In this document: piece after piece, positions 8,631 through 19,098 of the stretch
Numbering within the stretch: the stretch's first letter is position 1
Layout of the letters: every line of letters begins with the position of its first letter
Source of the DNA: Bacillus sp. FJAT-45350
GTDB lineage: Bacteria > Bacillota > Bacilli > Bacillales > NISU01
Length of the DNA stretch: 64,000 bases
NCBI RefSeq assembly: GCF_002335805.1
Contig: NZ_NISU01000001.1
Coordinates: forward strand, 2,488,079 to 2,552,078
Direction: 5' to 3'
Made by a program: the position numbers and the translations under genes
Notes under the pieces: model-generated
Database searches by the model: none
Told to the model about the DNA's origin: nothing
The model's input: only the letters and a program-made list of their open reading frames with translations

Positions 8631-9671
8631 TTATTTTTGAGATGTATATTCATGTACAAATGCTGTTAATCTTTTCAATGTATCAGGTTTAACTTCTGGG
8701 AATACCCCATGCCCAAGATTAAAGATAAAACTACCATCTGACTGTAATCCCTGGTCTAAAATTGCTTTCGCTCTTTCTTCAATAACTTCCCACGGTGCCA
8801 TAAGAATTGTCGGGTCTAGGTTACCTTGTACCGTTTTCGTTATACCTTTTGCTCTTGCTTCTTGAATCGGCAAACGCCAGTCAAGTCCTACAACATCTAA
8901 TGGGAGGTCATGCCATTCATTGACTAAGTGACTTGCTCCTACACCGAACATAATTAATGGCACTCCTTCACCTTTTAATGCAGTGAAGATCTTCGTCATA
9001 CATGGTTTAACAAATGTGCGATAATCTTGTACATTTAAAGTCCCTACCCATGAATCAAAGATTTGAATTGCTTGCGCGCCAGCTGCAATTTGTGATTTTA
9101 CATATGTAATCGTTGTATCAGCTAGCTTGTCCATTAATAAATGCCAAGCTTCTGGCTCTGAATACATAAATGCCTTAGTTTTATGATAATTTCTTGATGG
9201 ACCGCCTTCAATCATATAGCTTGCTAATGTGAAAGGTGCACCACCAAAGCTAATTAAAGGTACAGTTAACTGCTCACGAAGAAGCTTGATCGTATCTAGT
9301 ACATACGGTACATCTTGTTCAGGGTTAATTTCACCTAATTTCTCAACATCAGCTTTTGAACGAATTGGATTATCGATGACAGGACCAATGCCTGATTTAA
9401 TCTCTACATCAACGCCGATTGCTGGAAGTGGTGTCATAATGTCTTTATAAAGAATTGCTGCATCATTATTATATTGGTCAACTGGTAGCTTTGTTACATA
9501 AGCACAAAGCTCAGGTTGATGTGTAATTTCAAATAGAGAATATTTCTCTTTAATTTTACGGTATTCTGGTTGAGAACGTCCTGCTTGCCTCATATACCAC
9601 ACTGGAGTATGACTAACGCTCTCCCCTCTACATGCTCTCAAAAAGTTATCATTAAATACTTGATTACTCAT
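8631..9671 (-). CDS. hemE: Uroporphyrinogen decarboxylase
   Basis: A 346-residue enzyme converting uroporphyrinogen III to coproporphyrinogen III. Family motifs include [17 protein letters not shown] near the N-terminus, [18 protein letters not shown] and [12 protein letters not shown] chose the ATG at 9671 (MSNQVFND) because it is preceded by GAAAGGTGTG at a proper distance. An in-frame ATG 24 bp upstream has no comparable site. It is the first gene of the leftward hemEHY operon. Confidence 0.96.
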   Translation of the reverse strand: MSNQVFNDNFLRACRGESVSHTPVWYMRQAGRSQPEYRKIKEKYSLFEITHQPELCAYVTKLPVDQYNNDAAILYKDIMTPLPAIGVDVEIKSGIGPVIDNPIRSKADVEKLGEINPEQDVPYVLDTIKLLREQLTVPLISFGGAPFTLASYMIEGGPSRNYHKTKAFMYSEPEAWHLLMDKLADTTITYVKSQIAAGAQAIQIFDSWVGTLNVQDYRTFVKPCMTKIFTALKGEGVPLIMFGVGASHLVNEWHDLPLDVVGLDWRLPIQEARAKGITKTVQGNLDPTILMAPWEVIEERAKAILDQGLQSDGSFIFNLGHGVFPEVKPDTLKRLTAFVHEYTSQK

Positions 9672-10135
9672 CCCTACACACCTTTCTTCATTCACTCTAT
9701 AATCTCTACATGTTAATCTTTCATATCAAATAAATATAGCATTCCATCATTCATTAGTTATTGTAAACCAATCAATTAAAAAAATCATTTTCTTACACTC
9801 TCTTCTACTATAATCGGCAGTGAATTTAAAGTATATACAACGACGTAAAGTGTCATAAAATTGATGAATTCAAAAATAACTCCATATTTATTGAGAGCAT
9901 TGAAAATGTCCATAATAGACGATTAAAGAAGTGATAATGGCTTCGTATATTACTTTAGCCCACTAAAAAAGTGAAAACCACACTTTTTCAGTGGGCTGTG
10001 CTTTTTAAGTATCAAGTTCAAACCAAAAAAGCCTGTAAGATTATTTAACAATATTTTCAAGTGCTAATTTCATACATGGTACGATAACTAACAAGAGATG
10101 TTAGCTATATAGCGTCAACAAAGGGGTGTATTTAC
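9672..10135. other. 464-bp intergenic region between hemE and the EAL gene
   Basis: It carries the divergent upstream regions of hemE (left) and the EAL gene (right), and one shortened copy of the MITE-like element at 9895-9997. I see no convincing small gene. The EAL gene has AAAGGGGTG as ribosome binding site just before 10136. Confidence 0.6.
9895..9997 (+). repeat. Shortened copy of the MITE-like element seen at 35927
   Basis: It begins GAGCATTGAAAATGTCCA, then AGACGATT, GAAGTG and TAATGGCTTCG in the same order as the larger element at 35927-36098. It ends in the same kind of hairpin: AGCCCACTAAAAAAGTG, loop aaaacca, CACTTTTTCAGTGGGCT. The middle (about 70 bp in the other copy) is missing. 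No clear target duplication was found. Confidence 0.6.
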
Positions 10136-11365
10136 ATGAAGGCAAAAACAAAAGCGAACACAAGAAGCAGAAAACAAATACCTTTTGATGATTTGTACCC
10201 TTTCTTTCAACCTATTATCGGTGCTGACCAAAGAGCAATTGCAGGCTATGAAATATTGGGAAGAAGAAAGACTAGAGACACCCTCTCTAGTCTTGGTCCC
10301 TATTTCAATGATCCTAATATAGCTGTTCCAGAAAAAATTAGAGTCGATTCAATTATAAGAAAGAAGGCATTACAAACAATCACACAACAAAAAATGAAAG
10401 AGAATTGCCTTTATTTTTTTAATATTAATCCTCTACTCTTTACAGAAGAATTTGATGAAGAATTTTATTTATCATTGCTGAATAGCGAAAGAAAAGGGAT
10501 AAATTACTCACAAATTGTTATAGAAATAACTGAGGATTCTTTTGCTGAAAATGAGAGAAGGATTAAAAAACAGCTAAATAAATACCGTGAATTAGGTTGT
10601 AAAATAGCAATCGATGATGTTGGAAAAGGATTTAGTAACTTGGAAAGAATCGCTTCAATTAATCCGAATATACTGAAAATAGACCTACTTCTTGTACAAA
10701 GAAGTACAAATTCTAGCTCCTATCGAAATGTGCTACACGCCCTTTCCGTGCTCTCACAAAAACTAGGTGCCTCTCTATTATTTGAAGGAATTGAAACATT
10801 AGAAAATGTAAAGAATGCGTGGAAGAATGGAGCCCAATATTATCAAGGCTATTTTTTTGCCAAGCCACAACCTAGTTTAGTACCAGATATTAGCAATTCA
10901 AAAACCTTAAATGCTCAATTAGAATTTATGATTCAAAAAGAAGTTGAACGACTTAATCAGCACTTCTCTTTTGAAGAACATTTTAATGCATTACTTTCGG
11001 ACAACATCAGCTCTGTCAATTTCGACGACTATGACAAATCAATTCAAAAGATTACTAGATTCTTGCCAGAGAACTGCTACAGAGTATATCTATGTGATCG
11101 CCTAGGTTACCAAAAATCAGCCAATCATATAAAAAATCAAACGAAAGATTGGGCTATTGAAAATGAATATCTAAATAAAAATTGGAGCTGGCGTCCATAT
11201 TTTTTACAAAATATTGTTAGTATGAGTATGAATCAAAAAGGCTATTTGTCTGATTCTTACTGTGATCTTGAAACAAACAAATTAACACAAACATTTTCAT
11301 ATCCAATTGAACAAAACCTATACCTATTTATCGATATTAAAAACACCCATGGAATAAAATCCTAA
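10136..11365 (+). CDS. ykuI: EAL-domain protein of the YkuI type
   Basis: A 409-residue soluble protein. The EAL domain covers about residues 15-255: FFQPIIGADQRAIAGYEILGR replaces the EAL signature with EIL, and FFNINP, IVIEITED, IAIDDVGKGFSNLERI, LKID, FEGIET and YQGYFFAKP follow. The usual metal and c-di-GMP-contacting residues are therefore largely kept. The remaining 150 residues resemble the PAS-like C-terminal domain of B. subtilis YkuI, and total length matches. Family members bind cyclic di-GMP; phosphodiesterase activity is not assured. It is followed by a chemoreceptor on the same strand, 160 bp away. Confidence 0.85.
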   Translation: MKAKTKANTRSRKQIPFDDLYPFFQPIIGADQRAIAGYEILGRRKTRDTLSSLGPYFNDPNIAVPEKIRVDSIIRKKALQTITQQKMKENCLYFFNINPLLFTEEFDEEFYLSLLNSERKGINYSQIVIEITEDSFAENERRIKKQLNKYRELGCKIAIDDVGKGFSNLERIASINPNILKIDLLLVQRSTNSSSYRNVLHALSVLSQKLGASLLFEGIETLENVKNAWKNGAQYYQGYFFAKPQPSLVPDISNSKTLNAQLEFMIQKEVERLNQHFSFEEHFNALLSDNISSVNFDDYDKSIQKITRFLPENCYRVYLCDRLGYQKSANHIKNQTKDWAIENEYLNKNWSWRPYFLQNIVSMSMNQKGYLSDSYCDLETNKLTQTFSYPIEQNLYLFIDIKNTHGIKS

Positions 11366-11524
11366 TATAATGTTTGTTTTTCAAAACATATGGTAAAAAC
11401 CTATAAAACACCCTCCTTTAATTAAAAATTCTAAAAAAAAACACAAGTTAAATTTTTGTGGTAAAATATACTCAAGTTTACTGCGGAATAAATAGCTTAC
11501 AACATAGCTCATAAGGAGGACATC

Positions 11525-13204
11525 ATGAATTGGAATAAATCAAGTCTACGCTTTAAAATCCTAGGTGCCCTAAGTGCTGTACTAGGATTATTTTTTATTG
11601 GTTTCATCATTATTTTTTCTCAGTTTAATATTATTGAAACTGAGACCGAAACATTAGAAAAATCTAGCAATCATGCGATAGAGGTAGTGGAGTTCCAATC
11701 ACTATTTAACTCGAAGTATATAGACATATTAAACTTAGTGTATCAGGATGAATTTAATAGCGAGGCATACAACCTCAAAAACGAACAATTAAACGAAATT
11801 TTATCGAGGTTAGAATTAGCTGTTGATACAGAAGAAGAGCAATGGCTCTATGACACACTTCTTACATATAATAACGAATTCAATAGCCGTGTTGATGGGA
11901 TTATTGAAGGAAGAGTTTCTATTAATGACTACACAATTCGAATGCTTACAACGTTTACAGATGATACAGAGCAAGTGAGCACGCAACTCGAACAATTATT
12001 AAAAGAAGATGCAGAGCATGCCTCAGCTGAAGTTCATTTTGCATTAAACCAATCAGTATTAATTAGTATCATTGCCTTTGTTGCTGCTGCCATTACAGGT
12101 GGAATTCTTTTTATTTTCCTTGGCAATTCCATCAATAAATCTGTTCATAATACTCTTCATGTAGCAAACAAAGTGAGTGAAGGTGATTTGACAATTGAGG
12201 ATATTACAAAACATTCTAATGATGAGCTAGGACAACTTAGTCATTCTATTAATAAGATGACTGCAAATTTGCGTCAACTCGTTTCAGAAATTACACTAGT
12301 TTCACAGTCTGTAGCATCTTCTAGTCATGAGCTTGTTGCCTCATCTGAGCAAGTAAACTCAGGTTCACAGCAAGTGGCAGGGTCTCTACAGCAGATGGCA
12401 AGTGGTCATGTTGATTTGAATCATTCAATCGAACGTTCTGCATCTACATTTAAAGAAATGGAAGATGAATTAAATAACGTGAAACATGCTACTAGTTCCA
12501 TTTTATCAGAAGCTAATACATCTAACCTTCATGCTGAAGACGGTGAAAAGAGACTTACAGAATCAATTAACGCGATAACGAATATACGCAAACAAAATGA
12601 AGCAAATGTCGCTGTCATTGAAGAACTTGGCGAAAACTCAAAAGAAATTAACAATATTATTAAAATGATTCAAGAAATTTCATCACAAACAAGTTTACTA
12701 TCACTAAATGCAGCAATTGAAGCAGCACGAGCAGGTGAAGCTGGGAAAGGATTCGCAGTTGTCGCTGACGAGATCAGAAAGCTTTCTTCTCAAAGTGAGA
12801 AAGCCACAACGACTATTTCTGAAATCATTACTAATATTTCAATTCAAGTAGAACAATCAGTTTCAAAATCTCGTGAAAGTGCACAGATTATTCAAGATGG
12901 TGAACAGTCAATTCTTGAAACAAGTAAAGCCTTTAGTGACATTGTACAATCAGTCGCTCTTGTATTATCTCAAGCAAATGAAATCGACCATCTAGTTAAT
13001 AATGTAAACAAGAAAAGTATCGATATCTTACATGCAGTAGAAGGAATACGTGAAATTTCAAATCAATCGACAGAATCAACAGAAATGATCTCAGCTACAA
13101 TGCAAGAACAAGTGTCAACAATGGAAAATGTCACTCAATCTGCTGAAGACTTATCGAAAGTCGCGATTGAATTAGAAGAAAAGATATCTAGTTTTAAAAT
13201 TTAA
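11525..13204 (+). CDS. Methyl-accepting chemotaxis protein, classical topology
   Basis: A 559-residue transmembrane chemoreceptor. Membrane segments lie at about residues 12-33 and 178-202. Between them is an extracytoplasmic helical domain of about 145 residues, likely a four-helix-bundle sensor. A HAMP domain follows ([20 protein letters not shown]). The signalling hairpin is [21 protein letters not shown] then [19 protein letters not shown]. The start at 11525 follows AAGGAGGAC. It probably forms its own unit, since a strong terminator follows. The ligand is unknown. Confidence 0.93.
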   Translation: MNWNKSSLRFKILGALSAVLGLFFIGFIIIFSQFNIIETETETLEKSSNHAIEVVEFQSLFNSKYIDILNLVYQDEFNSEAYNLKNEQLNEILSRLELAVDTEEEQWLYDTLLTYNNEFNSRVDGIIEGRVSINDYTIRMLTTFTDDTEQVSTQLEQLLKEDAEHASAEVHFALNQSVLISIIAFVAAAITGGILFIFLGNSINKSVHNTLHVANKVSEGDLTIEDITKHSNDELGQLSHSINKMTANLRQLVSEITLVSQSVASSSHELVASSEQVNSGSQQVAGSLQQMASGHVDLNHSIERSASTFKEMEDELNNVKHATSSILSEANTSNLHAEDGEKRLTESINAITNIRKQNEANVAVIEELGENSKEINNIIKMIQEISSQTSLLSLNAAIEAARAGEAGKGFAVVADEIRKLSSQSEKATTTISEIITNISIQVEQSVSKSRESAQIIQDGEQSILETSKAFSDIVQSVALVLSQANEIDHLVNNVNKKSIDILHAVEGIREISNQSTESTEMISATMQEQVSTMENVTQSAEDLSKVAIELEEKISSFKI

Positions 13205-13212
13205 AGCTACAA

Positions 13213-13263
13213 GGGGTGTGCCTAAGGTTGAATATTTACCTTAAGGGACACCCTCTTTTTTGA
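13213..13263 (+). terminator. Terminator of the second chemoreceptor gene
   Basis: GGGTGTGCCTAAGGT pairs with ACCTTAAGGGACACCC (small internal mismatch), followed by TCTTTTTT, just after the stop codon. Confidence 0.88.
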
Positions 13264-13272
13264 TTATCGACG

Positions 13273-14133
13273 TTAGTACCAAGAGTTTGCAATGGTTTCG
13301 TATTTCATTCCTAAGTTATCAGTAATAATGACTCGTAGTTCAATATTTTCCATATCTACACCATTTTGATTTTCTAGCTTAATAAAGTCGTGATAATATA
13401 TGCTCTCACTATAAGAATCTGAATGAAAGTTTTGATTTTGCTGTAGTAGATCCAACTCTTGTGCTAGTGTCCCATCGATATAAAGAAAAGCATTGGCACT
13501 TTTCATTTTAAAATCATTACTGTTTTTTACAATAAATTCATTTTCTAAACGATTATGAATATCAATGTTCACACTTATTTCTTGATTACCATGGTTCTGT
13601 ACATCTGCATGAGTCATGATACGCGAATCTAACTGCTCTTTAAACCGTAAATCAAGTAACTTCTCACTTCTTTTGCTCACTTTCGAGGTTGCCATCACCT
13701 GTGTTTCATAGTTCCCTTTTAACGGAAGTCTATATTCTAGCGAGTAATTTAATCCATTCGTATTCGTTACTTGTAATTCTGTCCATTCCCTATCATCTTC
13801 TTCACGATACAACATAGATAATTGCTCATCAGCCATGAGCTCACGTAAACTCCATTCAATTAACACATCTATCTGGTCCTCTTCCAAATTTACATTGGTT
13901 ATCTGATAATTCTTCTCTCGTACCCATAACTGCTCTTCTAAGATTTCATCCATTGTCATTTGTACCTCTGTATTTATGCCTTGGACAGAGTGATTGATAT
14001 TCTGAACTTCATATTGTAGGTTGCTTATGTTGTGCATTCTTTGTTGAATATCGTTGATTTTGTTAAAACTAGCTATATTCAAAATAATAAGAACCATAAT
14101 AGCAGCACTAAAAATAATCTCCCGCCTTTTCAA
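13273..14133 (-). CDS. Membrane-anchored protein of unknown function
   Basis: A 286-residue protein with one N-terminal hydrophobic segment (about residues 6-22) and a short helical stretch rich in asparagine and glutamine. Beta-rich sequence with no recognisable catalytic motif follows. The orientation (KRRE before the segment) predicts an outward-facing C-terminal domain. The start is a TTG at 14133 behind GGAGGTGAGGAA. It is leftward, downstream of the penicillin-binding protein gene but separated from it by a terminator. I do not recognise the family. Confidence 0.75.
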   Translation of the reverse strand: MKRREIIFSAAIMVLIILNIASFNKINDIQQRMHNISNLQYEVQNINHSVQGINTEVQMTMDEILEEQLWVREKNYQITNVNLEEDQIDVLIEWSLRELMADEQLSMLYREEDDREWTELQVTNTNGLNYSLEYRLPLKGNYETQVMATSKVSKRSEKLLDLRFKEQLDSRIMTHADVQNHGNQEISVNIDIHNRLENEFIVKNSNDFKMKSANAFLYIDGTLAQELDLLQQNQNFHSDSYSESIYYHDFIKLENQNGVDMENIELRVIITDNLGMKYETIANSWY

Positions 14134-14204
14134 TTCCTCACCTCCACATTACAGTTTATCAGGGATTATTTAACTTCGCTCTGAAATTTCTAAAAGAAAA
14201 GCGC

Positions 14205-14241
14205 AAAAAACGAGTACAAGCCAAATAGCCTATACTCGTTT
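14205..14241 (-). terminator. Terminator of the penicillin-binding protein gene
   Basis: AAACGAGTA pairs with TACTCGTTT around a loop containing a smaller complementary pair. Read leftward, it ends in TTTTTT. Confidence 0.85.
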
Positions 14242-14257
14242 CTTATATTTTACCAAA

Positions 14258-16417
14258 TTAAAAACCAAACCCCATACTAACATCCGCGACATTAGATAGC
14301 TCTCCTGTTTGGTCAGTTAGTGGGTCGTACGGAACAACGACGTAGTTCTTTAATGAAAATAAATTAACAGGTGACACAATATAGTGCCCTTCCCCGATAC
14401 TCGTACCGACTTTTCTTACATCGTTATTGCTGGTTACTTCGTATATATGATAATGGACCCTCTCATCTTCCGAAGGCTTCCAATTTAACTCTACACCTAA
14501 AAACGAACGTCCACCTAGCGTTATTGAAGCGGATAAGTCATTTATAGTCATAAGACGGATCGGTGGTTCTAGGTCAGATACTCCTCTAGGTGGTTCAAAC
14601 GCTAGCTGTTGATAGCTTGATGGCAACTCATTCAAAATATCTTTAAATAAAGCTGTTGGATAAGAGCTACCCCCTTTTAAATATTGGTCAACCGTTGTTA
14701 CATCATGCCCCATCCAAACGGTCCCGACAACTTTTGGTGTGTAGCCAACAAACCAAGCATCTCTTGTACCCCCAGTAACTTCAGTAAAAGAGGTTGTTCC
14801 TGTCTTTCCTGCAAGTGCTTGTATACTACTCCCTCTACTTGCTGTCCCATCTGTCACGACAGACTCTAGCATCCTCGTCATATACCAAACAGTTTGTGGG
14901 GAAAATACCTGTTGTTCCTCGTTTGAAACTTGACCTATTAAATTACCGTCCTTATTGTAAATTCGTTCAATGAAATAATGGTCCGTATAGCTCCCATCTT
15001 TTGCAAAAGGACGATAAGCTTTTGTAATTTCTAAAGGAGACAAACCTTCTAATAATCCACCTAATGCAATTGATAAGCCATCATCAGGTAACTCTACATT
15101 CATCTTAGTTAAATAATCCTTAGATAAATCAATGCCAAGCTCATTTAATAACCATACAGCTGGAGCGTTTGCAGAATGTGTAATTGCATCATACATACTG
15201 ACTTGCCCTTGATACTGTCGATTAAAATTTCTAGGCGTGTAACCGTCGTAATCTAATAGCTCATCTCGTAGCATCGAATATGGTTCATAAACTCCCTCTT
15301 CTAATGCTGGAGCATAAACAGCTAACGGCTTCATAGTGGAGCCTGGCTGACGTTTGACATTAACCCTATTTAACCCTTGCCTTACATAATTTCTTCCCCC
15401 GTGTACAGCAAGAATCCCTCCTGTTTCAACATCCATTAGGACAAATGCACTCTCAACACTCTCTTCATGACCGGGTAAATATGCTTCATTTTTTATCGCT
15501 TTAAAGGAAACTTCTTGAGCTTCTCTATCCATTGGAACGACAATTGTATATCCACCAGTTAATACCTCTTCATTAGAAAGCTGATACTTTTCTTCTACTT
15601 CATCAAGAACCATATCAACATACGTTGTATACGCATCATTTTGACTAAAGCGAGACACATCTAAATTTACTGTTCTTCCTTGATAACGAACTGCTTCTTC
15701 AGGAGTAAGATATCCTTGTCTTTCCATCACACTTAAGACTAAATCACGTCGCATCTTACTTCTCTCTATGTTATTTATTGGAGAATAGCTATTTGGTGCC
15801 TTAGGCATACCCGCTAATAACGCTCCTTCTTCAATCGTTAACTCAGAAACATTTTTATTAAAATATAGCTTCGATGCAGATTGAATACCATGAGCACCAT
15901 GACCAAAGTAAATTCGATTCAAGTACATTTCAAGTAGCTCAAGCTTACTGTATCTTCTCTCTAGATTCATAGCAATTAGAACTTCTTTTGTCTTTCTTAG
16001 CCACGTTTTATCATGAGAGAGAAACGTATTTTTTGCTAGCTGTTGCGTTATCGTACTTCCTCCCTCAACTTTAGAGCCAGCCAGTATATCACGATACAGT
16101 GCGCGACCAATCGCTCGAATGTCTATACCTTGATGTGTATAGAAACGATTATCCTCAATTGCAACAAAAGCATCTTGAACATGCTGGGGTATATCTTGAA
16201 TTTCTACTAGCTCTCTATTTTCCACGAAAAGCTGTGTAATTAGCTCACCATTTTGATCTACGATATATGACGATGAATTCATAACTAATTTTTTATTATC
16301 TATTACATAGTTACCAGCGAATATAATGAATAAGTAAATGATAAGTCCTACTATTAGTGTTCCACTAAAAATTACAGTACCAAGAAGTAATCGTTTTTTA
16401 GTAAGATAACTACCCAT
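14258..16417 (-). CDS. pbpF: Class A penicillin-binding protein (transglycosylase/transpeptidase), PbpF-like
   Basis: A 719-residue bifunctional peptidoglycan synthase. After a membrane anchor come the glycosyltransferase 51 motifs (VAIEDNRFYTHQGIDIR, EGGSTITQQLAKN, RKTKEVLIAMNLERRYSK, EMYLNRIYFGHGAHG). The transpeptidase motifs follow: SxxK in PGSTMKPLA, SxN in THSANAP and KTG in LAGKTGTT. The last 100 residues look like an FN3-type tail. I prefer the ATG at 16417, preceded by GGGAG, over a TTG 27 bp upstream that lacks such a site. Its place near hemEHY and its length match B. subtilis pbpF. Confidence 0.9.
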   Translation of the reverse strand: MGSYLTKKRLLLGTVIFSGTLIVGLIIYLFIIFAGNYVIDNKKLVMNSSSYIVDQNGELITQLFVENRELVEIQDIPQHVQDAFVAIEDNRFYTHQGIDIRAIGRALYRDILAGSKVEGGSTITQQLAKNTFLSHDKTWLRKTKEVLIAMNLERRYSKLELLEMYLNRIYFGHGAHGIQSASKLYFNKNVSELTIEEGALLAGMPKAPNSYSPINNIERSKMRRDLVLSVMERQGYLTPEEAVRYQGRTVNLDVSRFSQNDAYTTYVDMVLDEVEEKYQLSNEEVLTGGYTIVVPMDREAQEVSFKAIKNEAYLPGHEESVESAFVLMDVETGGILAVHGGRNYVRQGLNRVNVKRQPGSTMKPLAVYAPALEEGVYEPYSMLRDELLDYDGYTPRNFNRQYQGQVSMYDAITHSANAPAVWLLNELGIDLSKDYLTKMNVELPDDGLSIALGGLLEGLSPLEITKAYRPFAKDGSYTDHYFIERIYNKDGNLIGQVSNEEQQVFSPQTVWYMTRMLESVVTDGTASRGSSIQALAGKTGTTSFTEVTGGTRDAWFVGYTPKVVGTVWMGHDVTTVDQYLKGGSSYPTALFKDILNELPSSYQQLAFEPPRGVSDLEPPIRLMTINDLSASITLGGRSFLGVELNWKPSEDERVHYHIYEVTSNNDVRKVGTSIGEGHYIVSPVNLFSLKNYVVVPYDPLTDQTGELSNVADVSMGFGF

Positions 16418-16539
16418 AAAACAACTCCCAATTTTAAGTTTCAATTGCCAATTTTCAAATGGCTAATCGTTAATTACATTCAAACAAAACCAATGACATA
16501 TACTTACGTTCTATGGTAAACCAACCTTTGGTCCATATA

Positions 16540-16569
16540 AAAAAATCCTCATCTACTATTAGATGAGGT
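16540..16569 (-). terminator. Terminator of the lia operon
   Basis: A 9-bp perfect stem CCTCATCTA/TAGATGAGG with a 4-nt loop, followed on the minus strand by TTTTTTTA, about 50 bp past the liaR stop. Confidence 0.88.
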
Positions 16570-16618
16570 TATTTTATCTATTATATTATAGACCATTCGA
16601 CAAAACTAGCCAAAAGTT

Positions 16619-17251
16619 TTACTTTACGAGTTGATGACGGTGAGCATATATGGCAATTTGCGTACGGTCTTCTACATCCAATTTTGCTAATATATTACTA
16701 ACATGTGTTTTCACTGTTTTAACACCTATGAATAGTTTATCTGCTATATCCTGATTCGTTTTACCATCACCTATTAAACACAATACTTCTAACTCTCGTG
16801 GTGTGAGCTGTTCATGAGGTAGCTTCTGAGACTGCTTTCTCATTCTTTCCATCATCTTGCTCGTTACTTGTGATTCGACAATGGATTCTCCGTTATAGGC
16901 TGCTCTTATTGCAGCAGCTATCTCCGTTGCCCTTGATGTTTTTAATAAATAACTAAAAGCTCCCGCTTCTATAACTGGATACACTTTTTCATCATCAATA
17001 AAGCTAGTTAACACAATTACTTTCGTAGTCGGAAAGCTTGATACAATCTGTTTTGTCGCTTCAATCCCACCGATTCCTTCCATCACTAAATCCATTAACA
17101 CAACATCAGGTTTGTATTTATGTGCCAAAGTGATTCCTTCTTCCCCACTTGAGGCTTCTCCTACAACATCTAAATCTTCTTCTGTCGCTAAATATGTGCT
17201 TAAGCCCATTCGAACCATTTCGTGGTCATCCACAAGCAACACCTTAATCAA
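16619..17251 (-). CDS. liaR: Response regulator LiaR (VraR type)
   Basis: A 210-residue NarL/FixJ-family regulator. The receiver domain begins IKVLLVDDHEMVRMGLS and carries the phospho-acceptor aspartate in KPDVVLMDLVMEG. The DNA-binding helix-turn-helix is LTPRELEVLCLIGDGKTNQD to KTHVSNILAKLDVEDRTQ. It switches on liaIH in response to lipid II-cycle damage. It starts with a TTG right after the liaS stop, so the pair is coupled. It is the last gene of the operon. Confidence 0.95.
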   Translation of the reverse strand: MIKVLLVDDHEMVRMGLSTYLATEEDLDVVGEASSGEEGITLAHKYKPDVVLMDLVMEGIGGIEATKQIVSSFPTTKVIVLTSFIDDEKVYPVIEAGAFSYLLKTSRATEIAAAIRAAYNGESIVESQVTSKMMERMRKQSQKLPHEQLTPRELEVLCLIGDGKTNQDIADKLFIGVKTVKTHVSNILAKLDVEDRTQIAIYAHRHQLVK

Positions 17252-18307
17252 TCAAGCCCTCTCCTTTACGATAGGAATCACCGCTTCAATTTGTGTTCCT
17301 TTTCCTTTAATAGACACAATTTCAAATACTCCCCCTACTTCATATACACGTTCACGCATCGTTTGTAATCCATATGAGCCCGTTTTTTTAGTAGACGTAT
17401 CAAAACCAACTCCATTATCTATTATTTTTAAACGAATTTGCTCGTTGCTTTCCCGTAATTGAAGTTCCACCTTCTTTGCCTTCGCGTGACGTAATATATT
17501 CGAAAGTCCTTCTTGAACAATTCTAAAAAGGTGGTCTTCGATTCCTTTAGCGATATGGTCTGTAAGTTCATCAATTTTCCAAGTAATCGCTAATTCGTTT
17601 TTTGATTTTAGTTCAGTTAATAACTCTTCAATTCCTTGCTTTAACTTTTTTCCTTCTAAATGAGTTGGTCTTAAATGTAATAGCAACGCTCTCATTTCCG
17701 ATTGAGCTGTGGCTGCCATAGTCTCCACTAATTCTATTTGTTTTTCTCCTTTGACTGGGTCTTTCTTCAACGTCGTCTTTAATGCTGCTGTCATCATTGA
17801 AATCGCGAATAGCTGTTGGCTGACCGCATCATGCAAGTCTCTTGCTAATCGTTGCCTCTCCTCACTAACTGCAGTTTGTTTAATGGTTTCCTGCCATCTC
17901 GATCGCTCTGCCGATAGCCTTTGGAGGGATGCAACTTGCTCTTCAATTCGGGTCGCCATCGTATTCATTCTCTGCCCCATTACGCCAATCTCATCATGAC
18001 CTAATTCTGAAATACGATGGGCAAAGTTTCCTCGTTCATACGCCATCGTTCCTTCGGTTAATTGTTCTAATCGTTTTTTTACTCCATTCCCAATTAAATA
18101 ACCAAAGATAGAGCCAATACTAATACATACGAAGGGAATCAGTAAAAAAAGTGGTGTCCCGAGGAGCTTTTTTTGAAACAAAACAGCAAACCCTTGCTGT
18201 TCACCATATGTTAAAACAAAAACAATAAATACACCTGTTAGTAAGCTAATCCAAACAGAGTTACGCATATATTGCCATTGTAAATTGACTAATTTATGAT
18301 TCTTCAT
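17252..18307 (-). CDS. liaS: Sensor histidine kinase LiaS
   Basis: A 351-residue kinase with two N-terminal membrane segments (about residues 14-32 and 42-68) and hardly any extracellular loop, an intramembrane-sensing layout. A HAMP domain follows. The phosphorylated histidine is in RQRLARDLHDAVSQQLFAIS, as in the HisKA_3 family, and the ATPase motif is LKIIDNGVGFDTS. Its start codon overlaps the liaF stop by one base. LiaF normally keeps this kinase inactive. Confidence 0.95.
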   Translation of the reverse strand: MKNHKLVNLQWQYMRNSVWISLLTGVFIVFVLTYGEQQGFAVLFQKKLLGTPLFLLIPFVCISIGSIFGYLIGNGVKKRLEQLTEGTMAYERGNFAHRISELGHDEIGVMGQRMNTMATRIEEQVASLQRLSAERSRWQETIKQTAVSEERQRLARDLHDAVSQQLFAISMMTAALKTTLKKDPVKGEKQIELVETMAATAQSEMRALLLHLRPTHLEGKKLKQGIEELLTELKSKNELAITWKIDELTDHIAKGIEDHLFRIVQEGLSNILRHAKAKKVELQLRESNEQIRLKIIDNGVGFDTSTKKTGSYGLQTMRERVYEVGGVFEIVSIKGKGTQIEAVIPIVKERA

Positions 18308-19080
18308 TACACATACCTCACATCAATATCACCAATAAATAGAGAAAGGACGATCTTTACCCTTCTTTCCGCTTCTTTATAATCTGATGTTGAATATTCA
18401 ATGGTTGGGTTAAAGCCACTTTGTCTACTTTCTAGAACATTTAAATCCCCAATTGTCACCATTGACTGTACATGGACATCTAAATCATATGGAATATAAA
18501 TATCTATATCACCTATCCACCCTTGAATAATAACGACCGTTTCTCCTTCAGGAATAATAGCCTTCGAAAGGTCAATTTTTATATCGCCAATTCCGTTTCT
18601 TATATTCATATCACGTAATTCAAACTGGTGATGCAATAGGTGAAGATCGCCAATAAACGTACTTTTAAAGGTTGGAGCTGTTAGAATCTTTTCCTTCTTT
18701 TTCTCTTCCTTTTGCTTCACACTTTTTTCTTCATATATTGTCTTATCAATTTCTTCGCTAAACCAGTCATCATCCTCTTTGCTTCTCTTTTGACTACCTG
18801 TTAAAAGGCGATAACCAAAATAAATGAAAGCAAGTGCCACTAATATACCTGCGATATTGATTCGAAAGACATTTTCAAATAGTGCAATGACTGCAATTAG
18901 AAAGAAGATAAGGCTAATAACCTTACGCTGCTTTTGATAGAAAAAAAGACCTATAACAAAAAAGATAAGGGGACCAATTATACTACCAAGATTGAAATTA
19001 AGATGGAACGTATTAAATAATACGCTTACTCCTATTAAAATGATAATCATACCTATTAATACATTTCGCGACGTTTTCAC
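18307..19080 (-). CDS. liaF: Lia system negative regulator LiaF
   Basis: A 257-residue membrane protein. About four hydrophobic segments occupy the first 95 residues. A charged linker with many lysines and glutamates (about residues 98-130) follows, then a C-terminal beta-repeat domain (GIGDIKIDLSKA, QGWIGDIDIYIPYDLDVHVQ, LFIGDIDVRYV) of the cell-wall-active antibiotic response family. LiaF is the inhibitor of LiaS in B. subtilis and VraT in staphylococci. It lies 18 bp after liaG and overlaps liaS. Confidence 0.93.
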   Translation of the reverse strand: MKTSRNVLIGMIIILIGVSVLFNTFHLNFNLGSIIGPLIFFVIGLFFYQKQRKVISLIFFLIAVIALFENVFRINIAGILVALAFIYFGYRLLTGSQKRSKEDDDWFSEEIDKTIYEEKSVKQKEEKKKEKILTAPTFKSTFIGDLHLLHHQFELRDMNIRNGIGDIKIDLSKAIIPEGETVVIIQGWIGDIDIYIPYDLDVHVQSMVTIGDLNVLESRQSGFNPTIEYSTSDYKEAERRVKIVLSLFIGDIDVRYV

Positions 19081-19098
19081 TTTAACCGTCCCCCTTTC

